Assembly: GCA_900469955.1 (NCBI GenBank)
Contig: UBYX01000001.1
Span: 1 to 60,705 of the forward strand
DNA: 60,705 bases
Direction of reading: 5' to 3'
Source: Hyphomicrobiales bacterium
GTDB lineage: Bacteria > Pseudomonadota > Alphaproteobacteria > Rhizobiales > Rhizobiaceae
The position numbers were made by a program, and so were the translations under genes. Below the pieces are notes generated by a model. That model saw only the letters and a list, made by a program, of their open reading frames with translations. It ran no database searches and was not told where the DNA came from. Shown here in pieces: positions 51,180 through 58,882 of this stretch (positions within the stretch are counted from its first letter, which is position 1; each line of letters begins with the position of its first letter).

Positions 51180-52538
51180 ATGTTCAGTAGAAGACAACTG
51201 CTTGGAGCAGGTGCCGCCGGTGCCGCACTCGTTTCCTCGCAAACCTGGGGCCAGACCTCGAACATGGGTCTGCCGGAGGCAGCCGTCATGGACACTGCCG
51301 CGACGCAGACGCCGGCCCGTCCTTCCGTGGGGCCGGATTACAATCCTGTCGTGACACTCAACGGCTGGACCCTTCCATTCCGCATGAACAACGGCGTCAA
51401 GGAATTCCACCTGGTCGCCGAGCCGGTCGAACGCGAGATGGCGGAAGGTATGACTGCATACCTCTGGGGCTATAACGGTCAGTCGCCCGGTCCGACCATC
51501 GAGGCGGTCGAAGGAGACCGCGTTCGCATCTTCGTCACCAACAAGCTTCCGGAGCACACGACTGTCCACTGGCACGGCATGATCCTGCCATCTGGCATGG
51601 ACGGCGTCGGCGGCCTGTCGCAGCCGCACATTCCGGTCGGAAAGACCTTCGTCTACGAGTTCGATCTCGTGAAGTCCGGCACCTTCATGTACCACCCGCA
51701 CTCGGACGAGATGGTCCAGATGGCAATGGGCATGATGGGTTTCTTCGTCGTTCATCCGAAGGACCCGACATTCATGCCGGTGGACCGCGATTTCGTCTTC
51801 CTGCTCAGCGCGTATGACATTGATCCGGGAACCTACGTGCCGCGCGTCATGGAGATGACCGACTTCAACCTCTGGACCTGGAACAGCCGCGTCTTCCCAG
51901 GCATCGATCCGCTGGTCGTTTCGAAAAACGACCGGGTCCGCGTCCGGGTCGGCAACCTGACGATGACCAATCACCCGATCCACATGCACGGTTATGATTT
52001 CGAGGTGACCTGCACCGACGGCGGATGGGTTCGTCCCGAGGCCCGCTGGCCGGAGGTCAGCATCGATATTCCCGTCGGCGCGATGCGGGCCTATGAGTTC
52101 GACGCCAAGCATGTCGGCGACTGGGCGATCCATTGCCACAAGTCCCATCACACGATGAATGCCATGGGCCACGACATCCCGACCTTCATCGGCGTCGACA
52201 AGAAGGAAGTCGCCAGGAAGATCAGGCAGTTCCGTCCCGAATATATGCCTATGGGCACCGCCGGCATGGCGGATATGGGCGAAATGTCGATGGAAATTCC
52301 GGAAAACACCGTTCCCATGATGACCGGATGGGGCCCGCACGGTCCCATCGAGATGGGCGGCATGTTCTCCGTGGTGAAGGTCCGCGAGGGAATCTCGGCG
52401 GGCGACTACACCGATCCGGGTTGGTACGAAAACCCACCCGGCACACAGGCCTGGGAGTGGACGGGAAGCCTTCCCGACGCCCCCAAGGCCAAGGACGCAA
52501 AGACGCAGCCGCCCTCGAAACATTCGAACCACGGCTGA
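51180..52538 (+). CDS. Multicopper oxidase, TAT-exported (CopA/CueO-like)
   Basis: A 452-residue multicopper oxidase. The twin-arginine signal is SRRQLLGAGAAGAALV. Copper ligands appear in the four canonical boxes: HWHG at 130-133, HPHSD at 172-176, HPIHMHG near 265 and HCHKSHHTMNAMG near 318, so both the trinuclear centre and the type 1 site can form. The C-terminal 80 residues are Met-rich (MPMGTAGMADMGEMSMEIPE), as in CueO and CopA, which oxidise Cu(I) in the periplasm. It lies 14 bases after the TolC-like gene. Confidence 0.94.
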   Translation: MFSRRQLLGAGAAGAALVSSQTWGQTSNMGLPEAAVMDTAATQTPARPSVGPDYNPVVTLNGWTLPFRMNNGVKEFHLVAEPVEREMAEGMTAYLWGYNGQSPGPTIEAVEGDRVRIFVTNKLPEHTTVHWHGMILPSGMDGVGGLSQPHIPVGKTFVYEFDLVKSGTFMYHPHSDEMVQMAMGMMGFFVVHPKDPTFMPVDRDFVFLLSAYDIDPGTYVPRVMEMTDFNLWTWNSRVFPGIDPLVVSKNDRVRVRVGNLTMTNHPIHMHGYDFEVTCTDGGWVRPEARWPEVSIDIPVGAMRAYEFDAKHVGDWAIHCHKSHHTMNAMGHDIPTFIGVDKKEVARKIRQFRPEYMPMGTAGMADMGEMSMEIPENTVPMMTGWGPHGPIEMGGMFSVVKVREGISAGDYTDPGWYENPPGTQAWEWTGSLPDAPKAKDAKTQPPSKHSNHG

Positions 52539-52570
52539 TCGAACTCCCCCAAACAACAAAGGATATGACC

Positions 52571-53047
52571 ATGAAAATCGCAATCCTCGGCCTGCTTCTG
52601 GCGACGTTCGCAACGCCGGTTCTGGCATCGGGCAGTCACGCTGGCGGCCACGGCGAGATGGCTGTCGGCGAACCCGGCGACAAGTCGAAGGTTACCCAGA
52701 CCATCCGCGTCAGCATGAAAGAAACGCCGGACGGCAAGATGATCTTCACGCCGAACAACTTCAAAGTTCGCAAGGGTCAGACCATCCGCTTCACCATCAA
52801 GAACGAAGGCGAACTCGATCATGAATTCGTCCTCGACCAGGAGGCGAAGGTGATGGAGCACAAGGCGGTCATGGAGAAGTTTCCGGACATGGAACATGAC
52901 GATCCGAACGCAATCCGCCTGAAGCCGGGCAAGTCCGGCGATATCGTCTGGAAATTCACCAATGACGGCGTCTTCAAGATCGCCTGCCTCGTTCCCGGCC
53001 ACTACGACGCCGGTATGCACGGCGACGTCACCGTCGCCAACAAGTAA
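52571..53047 (+). CDS. Periplasmic cupredoxin-domain copper protein
   Basis: A 158-residue exported cupredoxin. The signal peptide is MKIAILGLLLATFATPVLAS. The type 1 copper site is intact: His in GELDHEFVLD and Cys, His, Met in ACLVPGHYDAGMHG. The N-terminus of the mature protein is His/Gly-rich (GSHAGGHGE). Such proteins carry copper or electrons in copper-resistance loci and often accompany a multicopper oxidase. ATG 52571 sits seven bases after AAAGGA; an ATG two codons upstream is less well placed. Confidence 0.88.
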   Translation: MKIAILGLLLATFATPVLASGSHAGGHGEMAVGEPGDKSKVTQTIRVSMKETPDGKMIFTPNNFKVRKGQTIRFTIKNEGELDHEFVLDQEAKVMEHKAVMEKFPDMEHDDPNAIRLKPGKSGDIVWKFTNDGVFKIACLVPGHYDAGMHGDVTVANK

Positions 53048-53064
53048 GAAGGAAGGACTATCCC

Positions 53065-53349
53065 ATGAAAACCCTTTTCAAACTGGCCCTCGTCACAGGG
53101 CTTGTCCTGACCTCGGCGGCTGGGGCGTTCGCCCAGGAATTCACCAAGGGCACGGTCAAGAAGGTCGATGCCAAGGCCAAAAAGGTCACGATCGTGCACG
53201 AGGAACTGAAGAGCCTTGAGATGCCCGGGATGACCATGGTTTTTCAGGTCGGCGACGACACATTGCTGGCTAAACTCAAGCAAGGCGCGAACATCCAGTT
53301 CGTGGCCGCACGCGTCAACGGCAAGCTGACCGTGACACAGGTGAAGTGA
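53065..53349 (+). CDS. CusF-like periplasmic copper chaperone
   Basis: A 94-residue protein with a signal peptide (about 1-23, ending AGAFAQ) and a CusF-type OB fold. The metal loop reads TIVHEELKSLEMPGMTMVFQ: the His and the two Met of the MTM motif are conserved, while the Trp that caps Cu(I) in E. coli CusF (WPAMTM) is replaced by Met in EMPGMTM. It would pass Cu(I) between periplasmic proteins. It is the last gene of the copper operon and ends just before a GC-rich hairpin. Confidence 0.9.
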   Translation: MKTLFKLALVTGLVLTSAAGAFAQEFTKGTVKKVDAKAKKVTIVHEELKSLEMPGMTMVFQVGDDTLLAKLKQGANIQFVAARVNGKLTVTQVK

Positions 53350-53357
53350 CCGCGACG

Positions 53358-53383
53358 GCCGCGCTTCCTCAGCGAGGCGCGGC
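53358..53383 (+). terminator. GC-rich hairpin after the copper operon
   Basis: GCCGCG and CGCGGC pair, with an inner CCTC-AGC-GAGG stem, nine bases after the cusF-like stop. There is no T run, so it is either a factor-assisted terminator or an RNA-stabilising stem ahead of the ssrA promoter. Confidence 0.45.
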
Positions 53384-53507
53384 TACCGCGACCGGCGTTG
53401 AGGCAAGAACGGGATCGGCGATGCCCCGCTGCTCTTTGCTTGTCCAACAGGTCGGCTGTAAAAACCGTCGATGCGTCAACTTATGGAAGCCTTTAACGTC
53501 GGTACCC

Positions 53508-53536
53508 CTTTTCACGGCGGGAGGAAGCGCCTATAT
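53508..53536 (+). promoter_or_regulatory. Predicted promoter of ssrA
   Basis: CTTTTC (53508-53513) is 17 bp from CTATAT (53531-53536), a perfect alphaproteobacterial -10. Transcription would start near 53542, right at the first hairpin (ATTGCC...GGCAAT) of the tmRNA precursor. Confidence 0.6.
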
Positions 53537-53540
53537 GACA

Positions 53541-53893
53541 ATTGCCGGATTTCGGTTCGGCTATGGCAATAAACGGTCGGTGTAATAAACCTATTGGACC
53601 CGGGGGCGGTACCCGGCGCCTCCACCAAAAACCGGTCGGTCGCATTGGGAAACCTTGGAGACCGGCTTTTGATGGGGGCGAAATAGGATCGACAAGGGCG
53701 TAAAGATCGAACTTTTGCTCGGCATGATACCACCGTTATCGGGTCAAAAAGTGTAGTTGCAAACGACAACAACGCTAAGGGTTATGCTCTCGCTGCCTAA
53801 TGGCGGTGCGGGAAATCCGAACTAAGTCCTTAGAGGTAGCACTTTAAGGCGGGGTCCGAAGGCACCTGGCAACAGAAGCCTTCACCTTCACGC
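53541..53893 (+). ncRNA. ssrA: Two-piece (circularly permuted) transfer-messenger RNA
   Basis: tmRNA rescues stalled ribosomes. The gene is permuted: the acceptor piece comes first, ending with CCA at 53625-53627 after a T-arm (53600-53616), and the coding piece begins GGGGGCG at 53674. GGGGGCG pairs with CGCCTCC (53617-53623), keeping the G3-U70 wobble that alanyl-tRNA synthetase needs. The 46 bases between are removed on maturation. The resume codon is GCA at 53759 and the tag frame, to the TAA at 53800, encodes ANDNNAKGYALAA. The T-loop is GGCGGTA, not the canonical TTCRANY. Outer ends are estimates. sspB, for the adaptor of tagged proteins, follows. Small open frames across this region are not genes. 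Confidence 0.95.
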
Positions 53894-54004
53894 CTCAGTC
53901 GAATACTATAGGTCTGACTCGGTTACTGGGCGGGCTTTTCCGCAACCGGCCGAGATGGCATAACACGTCTGACTAACAGACGAGACAAATGGAAAGACGA
54001 CCGT

Positions 54005-54523
54005 ATGGGGCAGGATCACATCCGTTACGACATTCTGGCGCAGGACGCTTTGCGCGGCGTCATCCGCAAGGTTTTGTCCGAGGTTGCGGCAACCAGTCGG
54101 TTGCCGGGTGATCATCACTTCTTCATCACCTTTTTGACCGGTGCGCCGGGCGTGCGGATTTCGCAGCATCTGAAGTCGAAATATCCCGAACAGATGACCA
54201 TCGTGGTCCAGCATCAGTTCTGGGATCTCAAGGTCTCGGATACGCAGTTCGAGATCGGCCTCTCCTTTTCCGACACCCCGGAACGTCTTGTCGTGCCTTT
54301 CAATGCCATCCGTGGCTTCTACGACCCCTCCGTGAATTTCGAACTGGAATTCGAGGTACCGCTGGCAGACGAAGACGACGATACCTCCGCAGAGATCACC
54401 GCGATCCCGGTCGAGGCTGTTTCGAAGCCCGCCGAAGGGGACGCCGCAGCCAAGTCGAAGACGGACGAGGAAAAGAAGCCGGGTTCCGTCGTCTCGCTCG
54501 ATTCGTTCCGCAAGAAACAGTAG
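54005..54523 (+). CDS. sspB: ClpXP adaptor protein SspB
   Basis: An alpha-type SspB (172 residues) that binds ssrA-tagged proteins and tethers them to ClpX. The tag-binding fold is seen in HHFFITFLTGAPGVRISQHL and MTIVVQHQFWDLKVSDTQFE, with LSFSDTPERLVVPFNAIRGF. A long acidic, disordered linker (EDDDTSAEITAIPVE...) leads to the C-terminal ClpX-binding tail GSVVSLDSFRKKQ. It lies right after ssrA, a functional pairing. The next two small genes are the usual rhizobial neighbours. Confidence 0.93.
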   Translation: MGQDHIRYDILAQDALRGVIRKVLSEVAATSRLPGDHHFFITFLTGAPGVRISQHLKSKYPEQMTIVVQHQFWDLKVSDTQFEIGLSFSDTPERLVVPFNAIRGFYDPSVNFELEFEVPLADEDDDTSAEITAIPVEAVSKPAEGDAAAKSKTDEEKKPGSVVSLDSFRKKQ

Positions 54524-54539
54524 CAAGGAGGCGCTGTCC

Positions 54540-54737
54540 ATGAGCGCCGACATCGTCAATCTGCGCCAGTTCCGGAAGGACAAGGCGAGACTCGAAAAAG
54601 AGAAGAAGGCGGAGCAGAACCGCCTTACATTCGGCCGCGCCAAGGCGGAAAAGTCACTCACCAAGGCGCGGAACGAGAAGGCTGAAAAGGCGCTCGATCA
54701 GGGCCGGCTGGACAAGCCGCCCCAAGGCGATGAATGA
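54540..54737 (+). CDS. DUF4169 family small protein
   Basis: A 65-residue, highly charged protein of the DUF4169 family, found almost only in alphaproteobacteria. It starts MSADIVNLRQFRKDKARLEK and is nearly all Lys/Arg/Glu/Ala, predicted as one long helix with no membrane segment. The function is unknown. It follows sspB after 16 bases (AAGGAGG precedes the ATG), so the two are cotranscribed. Confidence 0.85.
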   Translation: MSADIVNLRQFRKDKARLEKEKKAEQNRLTFGRAKAEKSLTKARNEKAEKALDQGRLDKPPQGDE

Positions 54738-54783
54738 CCTCCGGATAGATTAACCTCCCGCTAACCAACACCCATCCCGTCTG

Positions 54784-54812
54784 CTTGACGTTGCAGGCGT
54801 CGCAGTCTGTAT
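54784..54812 (+). promoter_or_regulatory. Strong alpha-type promoter before the RHH gene
   Basis: CTTGAC (54784-54789) is a perfect -35 and CTGTAT (54807-54812) matches five of six -10 bases, with a 17-bp spacer. The start would be near 54819, about 31 bases before the GTG. Confidence 0.65.
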
Positions 54813-54849
54813 AGGCGGAACCTTGTTTCCGCCTGTCCCGGAGAGCTTC

Positions 54850-55065
54850 GTGATTCGCAAACATTCCGCGACGCTTCACGGTCATCGCACCAGCTTTTCG
54901 CTTGAAGACGAATTCTGGCTGGAGTTGAAGGCGATCGCAGTACAACGCCGCATCAGCCTCGCCAGCCTGATCGCCGAAATCGACGACCAGCGTTCCCCGG
55001 AAAGCAACCTCTCCTCGGCCTTGCGGCTGCACGTATTGAAGTGGTTGAAGACGCCCCGGCGTTAG
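54850..55065 (+). CDS. Ribbon-helix-helix domain protein
   Basis: A 71-residue protein of the RHH_4 family, probably a dimeric DNA-binding regulator. The ribbon is HSATLHGHRTSFSLEDEFWL and the helices follow in LKAIAVQRRISLASLIAEID. The start is taken as GTG at 54850 after GGAGAG; an upstream TTG at 54823 lacks a ribosome site. The target is unknown. The neighbourhood ssrA-sspB-DUF4169-RHH is conserved in rhizobia as far as I recall. Confidence 0.82.
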   Translation: MIRKHSATLHGHRTSFSLEDEFWLELKAIAVQRRISLASLIAEIDDQRSPESNLSSALRLHVLKWLKTPRR

Positions 55066-55137
55066 CGCCGTGGGGTCCAACCGGCCGCACAAATTCGTCG
55101 CCAGAAGCGCTCGGATCCGAAAGCCGTTCCTTACGAG

Positions 55138-58100
55138 TTATTGTTGAACGCCGGGCAGGCCCGGCAAATCGGCCGGCGGCATGGCGGGCAGGTTTTGCCG
55201 GAGCATGTCTTCGGTGGGCGATACGATGAACGGCGTGCGGTCGATCTGCCGCTGTCGCTCCTCCTCGGCGGCGCGCGCCGCGGATTCGGTAGCCTGTCGC
55301 TGACGCTCCGCTTCGGCTGCCTGTTGCCGCGCTTCGGCCGCCGCCTTTTCGCGCGCAAGCTGCCGTTCTGCAGCCTGCAAGTTGTAAAGCGCCACCTCGC
55401 GGCGAAGCCGTTGTTTCTCCAGGACGCTAGCCTGCAGTGTCTCGACGCGCCGCCGCTCCTGCTCAAAGGCGCGCTGAGAGAGGAAATTGCCGATCGCCGT
55501 GACGTCGATCCGTTTGGTCGGCCGCGTCAATTCGCCGGAATAATCGAGCCTGACGGTCGGGTCGCCGCCGGCAAGTGCCTCTTCGCCGGCATCATAGGTG
55601 ACAGCGAGGTCGGCCGATATGCTGTCTTCCAGAAGGTCGAAACGACCCTCGCCCGCAAGCTTCGTCGCACCGACGACTGCGGCCACATTCTGAGCCCTGG
55701 CCTCACCCGCGGAGATCGTGATGGGGATGGTAAGACTGCCGATCCTGGCACTTCCCTGATGTAAAAGCTTGGTCACGATAGGCCGAACCTTCTCCTCCGT
55801 CACCTCTCCGCCGAGCTTGTCCACCTCCGCCATCAGGGGTTTCATCGCGTCGGGATTGAGAGCGGCAATGGTAAGGTCGCGGAGCCTCAACTCGGCCGAA
55901 CCGCTCACCCCGCCGAGCAGTTCGGCGAAGTTCCTACCGGTCGATTCCGCAGAAAGAGCGAAATCCAGCTTTCCTGTCGCAACCGGCTTTCCGTCGGTCG
56001 TCCAGACCAGCGGCGCAAGATCGGCATTTTCCGCTGACAGCCGGGACTGCAAAAGCCCCGTGCCGTCTCCCGTAGACATCATCAGGCGACCGGCGAGCCT
56101 GCCTCCCTGCCAGGCGCCTGTCGCATTCTCGACGACGATGCCGCCGCTGCGATGGGTGATCCGGCCGGAAAATTCCGCGATATCACCGAGAACATCGGTC
56201 CGGAGCGCGCCGGCCTTCACATCGAGGGCGATATCCAGATCGCCGAAGATAGGCCGCGCAAAAGGTTTCGACGAAAGCTTTCCGGTCTGCGGATTGCCGA
56301 GCGGGCCGAAGATCGCCTCCCCCAACCAGGCAAGATCGAGCGTATCGACTTGAAGCGTGCCGGTCGCGGGCATGCCCGGCGTCTTGCGGTCCACGGTGAT
56401 GCCGCCGCTTACCGTATTGCTGTCCACGTCGCCTCTGATTGCCGCGATTTCCACGGCGCCCGGTGTCATGCTGATATCTGCGTCCAGGGTGATCGGCAGG
56501 CCGGTCCCGAATTGCGGCAGCCCGATGCCGTTCATCAGCAGATAGGGTTCCAGATCGACGCTTTTCAGCGTAACATGGCCGCGGCCTTCGCCGAAGGTCT
56601 GATCCAGAATGTCGACGTCACCGTTGAGATACAAGGAGGTCTTGCCGGTTTTGAAGGCGAGATCCGCTTTCGCAAGCCCCTCGGGCCCCTGCCTGAGATC
56701 GAGCGAAAGCCGTCCCGCTCCATCGCCGTCGAAGGGCAGTGGATCCAGCCCTGCCTGCCCGAAAAGCACCATCGCTTCGGCATTTTCGAGCGATGCGTTG
56801 AGCGTCAAGGTGGTATTGCCCGTCAGGTCGAAGAGGCCGGAAAGCGTCACGGCTCCCGCCACCGTACTGCCGTTCGATGTTCCGCTGACGCTGACGTCCA
56901 CGCCGCCGGTATCGCCGCCGACCGTGAGATTTGCAGCCAAATTGGTGTTGGCGAACCACGTGGCGTTCTCGGCAAGCCGCTGTAAAACCGGATGCGGCGG
57001 CAGCCGGTCGCGCAGCATGACAAGGAACGCCGCCGGATCCGCGGAACGGAAATTCAAGCTGCCGTTACCGGCATAGGAGAGCAGCGAGCCTTCCATCCGG
57101 CCACTCGCCGAGATCGTCGCCCCTTCAAGGTCGCCGACCGTCAGTCGCTCCAGCGAAAGCACTCCGCCTGCAACCGTAAAGGCGGTATCGACATTGTTTG
57201 CCGGAACGCCAAACGCAGTGAACCGATCCGCTTTGAGCGTCGCCGCAACCTTGTGGTCAAGTACGTCCCGTCCGGCATCCTCGCCCGTCACCAGCGAGGC
57301 GAGCGCCCGCATGGCATCGATATCGATCTCGTTGCCGGCAAGGCTGACGGAAAGGTTCGGCGCCTGGCCATCGGGCGACTGGCGTTCCAGCCGACCCTTC
57401 AGCGTTGCCGGGCCGATGGCGAGCTCAAGATTGTCGAAGCGCTGCAGCTCGGGCGTCAGGTTCACCGCCGCCGAAAAACCCGTCGAGCGGAGCTGGCGGA
57501 TTTCCGGTGCGACATTGCCCGACAGCCAGTCCGCAAGCCCGGACGGCTGATTGGACGCGACGAGCATGTTCCCGACAAAGGAAATCCGGTCGCGCAGGAG
57601 AAGATTACCCTTCGCTTCGAGCTGCGTACGGCCCGGCAGCGTCGCCACCACGTTGTCGACCGTCCAGCCTCGACCGGCCGGACGGATATCGAGCTTGATA
57701 TCGCGGATGGTCGTATCGTTGGCAACAATCGCCGGCAGTCGCAGGCTCGCCCGGCCGGGTACCTGGGGAATCGGGATCGACGCGGCCATGCGGATGAAGT
57801 TGTTGATACGGCGCTGTGCGGACGCCGCCGGGTCACGGCCGGTTTTTGCCCTTACGCCCTCGCCCAGCCGGTTCACGTCGATCTGCTGGCCGTCGGCCGT
57901 CAGCAGGAATTCCGGCTTCTGGCCGGTATCGAGCGTCGCCTCGCCGGTGACGACGTAGGGATTGTCGAGGGCACCCACCTCCAACCGGTATTGCGGGATG
58001 CGGATGCGATCATTGGTAAGCTCGAAGCCACCCTTCACCCGCGGTCCGGGGGGCGGCGGCGCAACGGGCTCGGTCTCATCCTCCTCCTGGAGCACATCGA

Positions 58101-58827
58101 GGGTGAAATTCCCGTTATAGGCAGGTTTGTTGCCTGCAAGCGTCAGCTCGCCGTCGAGATTGACTTCGACCGGCTGCTGATCGGGCCACAGACGCAGGCG
58201 CAGCGGCATCCGGTTCGTCGCGGCAGCCGCGGCACCGCTGGAGAGATTGAACCGCGCCTCGTAACCATCGAGCGCGGCGTTACCCTCGCCCCGCCAGGGG
58301 CCTTGAAGCGATGCGGCGGAGAGATCCGCGGAGAGGCCGGTTATTCGCCGCGACCGGCCGGACTGCTCATCGATCAGATCGACCTCGCCACCCGTCACAT
58401 GAACGTCTTCGATCACGACGTTTCGCGCGGGGATGGATGCGCGGCTGCCGCGCATCCAGTCGAGCGTGCCGTCTTGCAGCAACCGGATCCGGGCCTTTGG
58501 CTCCTCGATACGCATGTCGAAGATCCTGGCCTCGCCGGAGAGGAACGGCGCAAGCTCCATATCCATGGAAAACCGCGCTACCTGCACCAGCGGCTGGCCG
58601 TCCGTATCCGCACCCACCCGCACGTCATGAAGGGTGACGGACGGAAACGGCAATATAGTCGCATCGACGTCGCCGTGGACGGAAACTTTTTTCCCGAGGA
58701 TGCGGCTTGCCTGTTCCTCGAAACGGACGCGGAAGCTGGACCAGTCGACAAAGAACGGCGCGAGCAACGCCGTGAACAGCGCCACCACCACCAATCCGCC
58801 GAATGCCAAAAAGATGCGACCGAGCAA
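55138..58827 (-). CDS. AsmA-family protein (large, membrane anchored)
   Basis: A 1229-residue AsmA/TamB-superfamily protein. A single N-terminal helix (IFLAFGGLVVVALFTALLAP) anchors it, followed by the AsmA start FVDWSSFRVRFEEQASRILG and KKVSVHGDVDATILPFPSVT. The rest is repeated beta strands expected to form a long hydrophobic groove for moving phospholipids between membranes. The C-terminal AsmA_2 domain is near 950-1110 (LLGGVSGSAELRLRDLTIAA). The last 110 residues are an Arg/Gln/Glu/Ala-rich coiled coil with QRQATESAARAAEEERQRQ. It forms a single-gene unit downstream of the FAD-linked oxidase gene. Confidence 0.88.
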   Translation of the reverse strand: MLGRIFLAFGGLVVVALFTALLAPFFVDWSSFRVRFEEQASRILGKKVSVHGDVDATILPFPSVTLHDVRVGADTDGQPLVQVARFSMDMELAPFLSGEARIFDMRIEEPKARIRLLQDGTLDWMRGSRASIPARNVVIEDVHVTGGEVDLIDEQSGRSRRITGLSADLSAASLQGPWRGEGNAALDGYEARFNLSSGAAAAATNRMPLRLRLWPDQQPVEVNLDGELTLAGNKPAYNGNFTLDVLQEEDETEPVAPPPPGPRVKGGFELTNDRIRIPQYRLEVGALDNPYVVTGEATLDTGQKPEFLLTADGQQIDVNRLGEGVRAKTGRDPAASAQRRINNFIRMAASIPIPQVPGRASLRLPAIVANDTTIRDIKLDIRPAGRGWTVDNVVATLPGRTQLEAKGNLLLRDRISFVGNMLVASNQPSGLADWLSGNVAPEIRQLRSTGFSAAVNLTPELQRFDNLELAIGPATLKGRLERQSPDGQAPNLSVSLAGNEIDIDAMRALASLVTGEDAGRDVLDHKVAATLKADRFTAFGVPANNVDTAFTVAGGVLSLERLTVGDLEGATISASGRMEGSLLSYAGNGSLNFRSADPAAFLVMLRDRLPPHPVLQRLAENATWFANTNLAANLTVGGDTGGVDVSVSGTSNGSTVAGAVTLSGLFDLTGNTTLTLNASLENAEAMVLFGQAGLDPLPFDGDGAGRLSLDLRQGPEGLAKADLAFKTGKTSLYLNGDVDILDQTFGEGRGHVTLKSVDLEPYLLMNGIGLPQFGTGLPITLDADISMTPGAVEIAAIRGDVDSNTVSGGITVDRKTPGMPATGTLQVDTLDLAWLGEAIFGPLGNPQTGKLSSKPFARPIFGDLDIALDVKAGALRTDVLGDIAEFSGRITHRSGGIVVENATGAWQGGRLAGRLMMSTGDGTGLLQSRLSAENADLAPLVWTTDGKPVATGKLDFALSAESTGRNFAELLGGVSGSAELRLRDLTIAALNPDAMKPLMAEVDKLGGEVTEEKVRPIVTKLLHQGSARIGSLTIPITISAGEARAQNVAAVVGATKLAGEGRFDLLEDSISADLAVTYDAGEEALAGGDPTVRLDYSGELTRPTKRIDVTAIGNFLSQRAFEQERRRVETLQASVLEKQRLRREVALYNLQAAERQLAREKAAAEARQQAAEAERQRQATESAARAAEEERQRQIDRTPFIVSPTEDMLRQNLPAMPPADLPGLPGVQQ

Positions 58828-58882
58828 CAGGTATCTCCGTGATCTCGACTAAAAGAGTAGTTCCATCGGGTCCTTAAGCAAG

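Noticed and set aside
53346..53772. Two small open frames (plus and minus) between the cusF-like gene and sspB
   Set aside because: They overlap the tmRNA gene, whose tag, acceptor stem and CCA are all identified.
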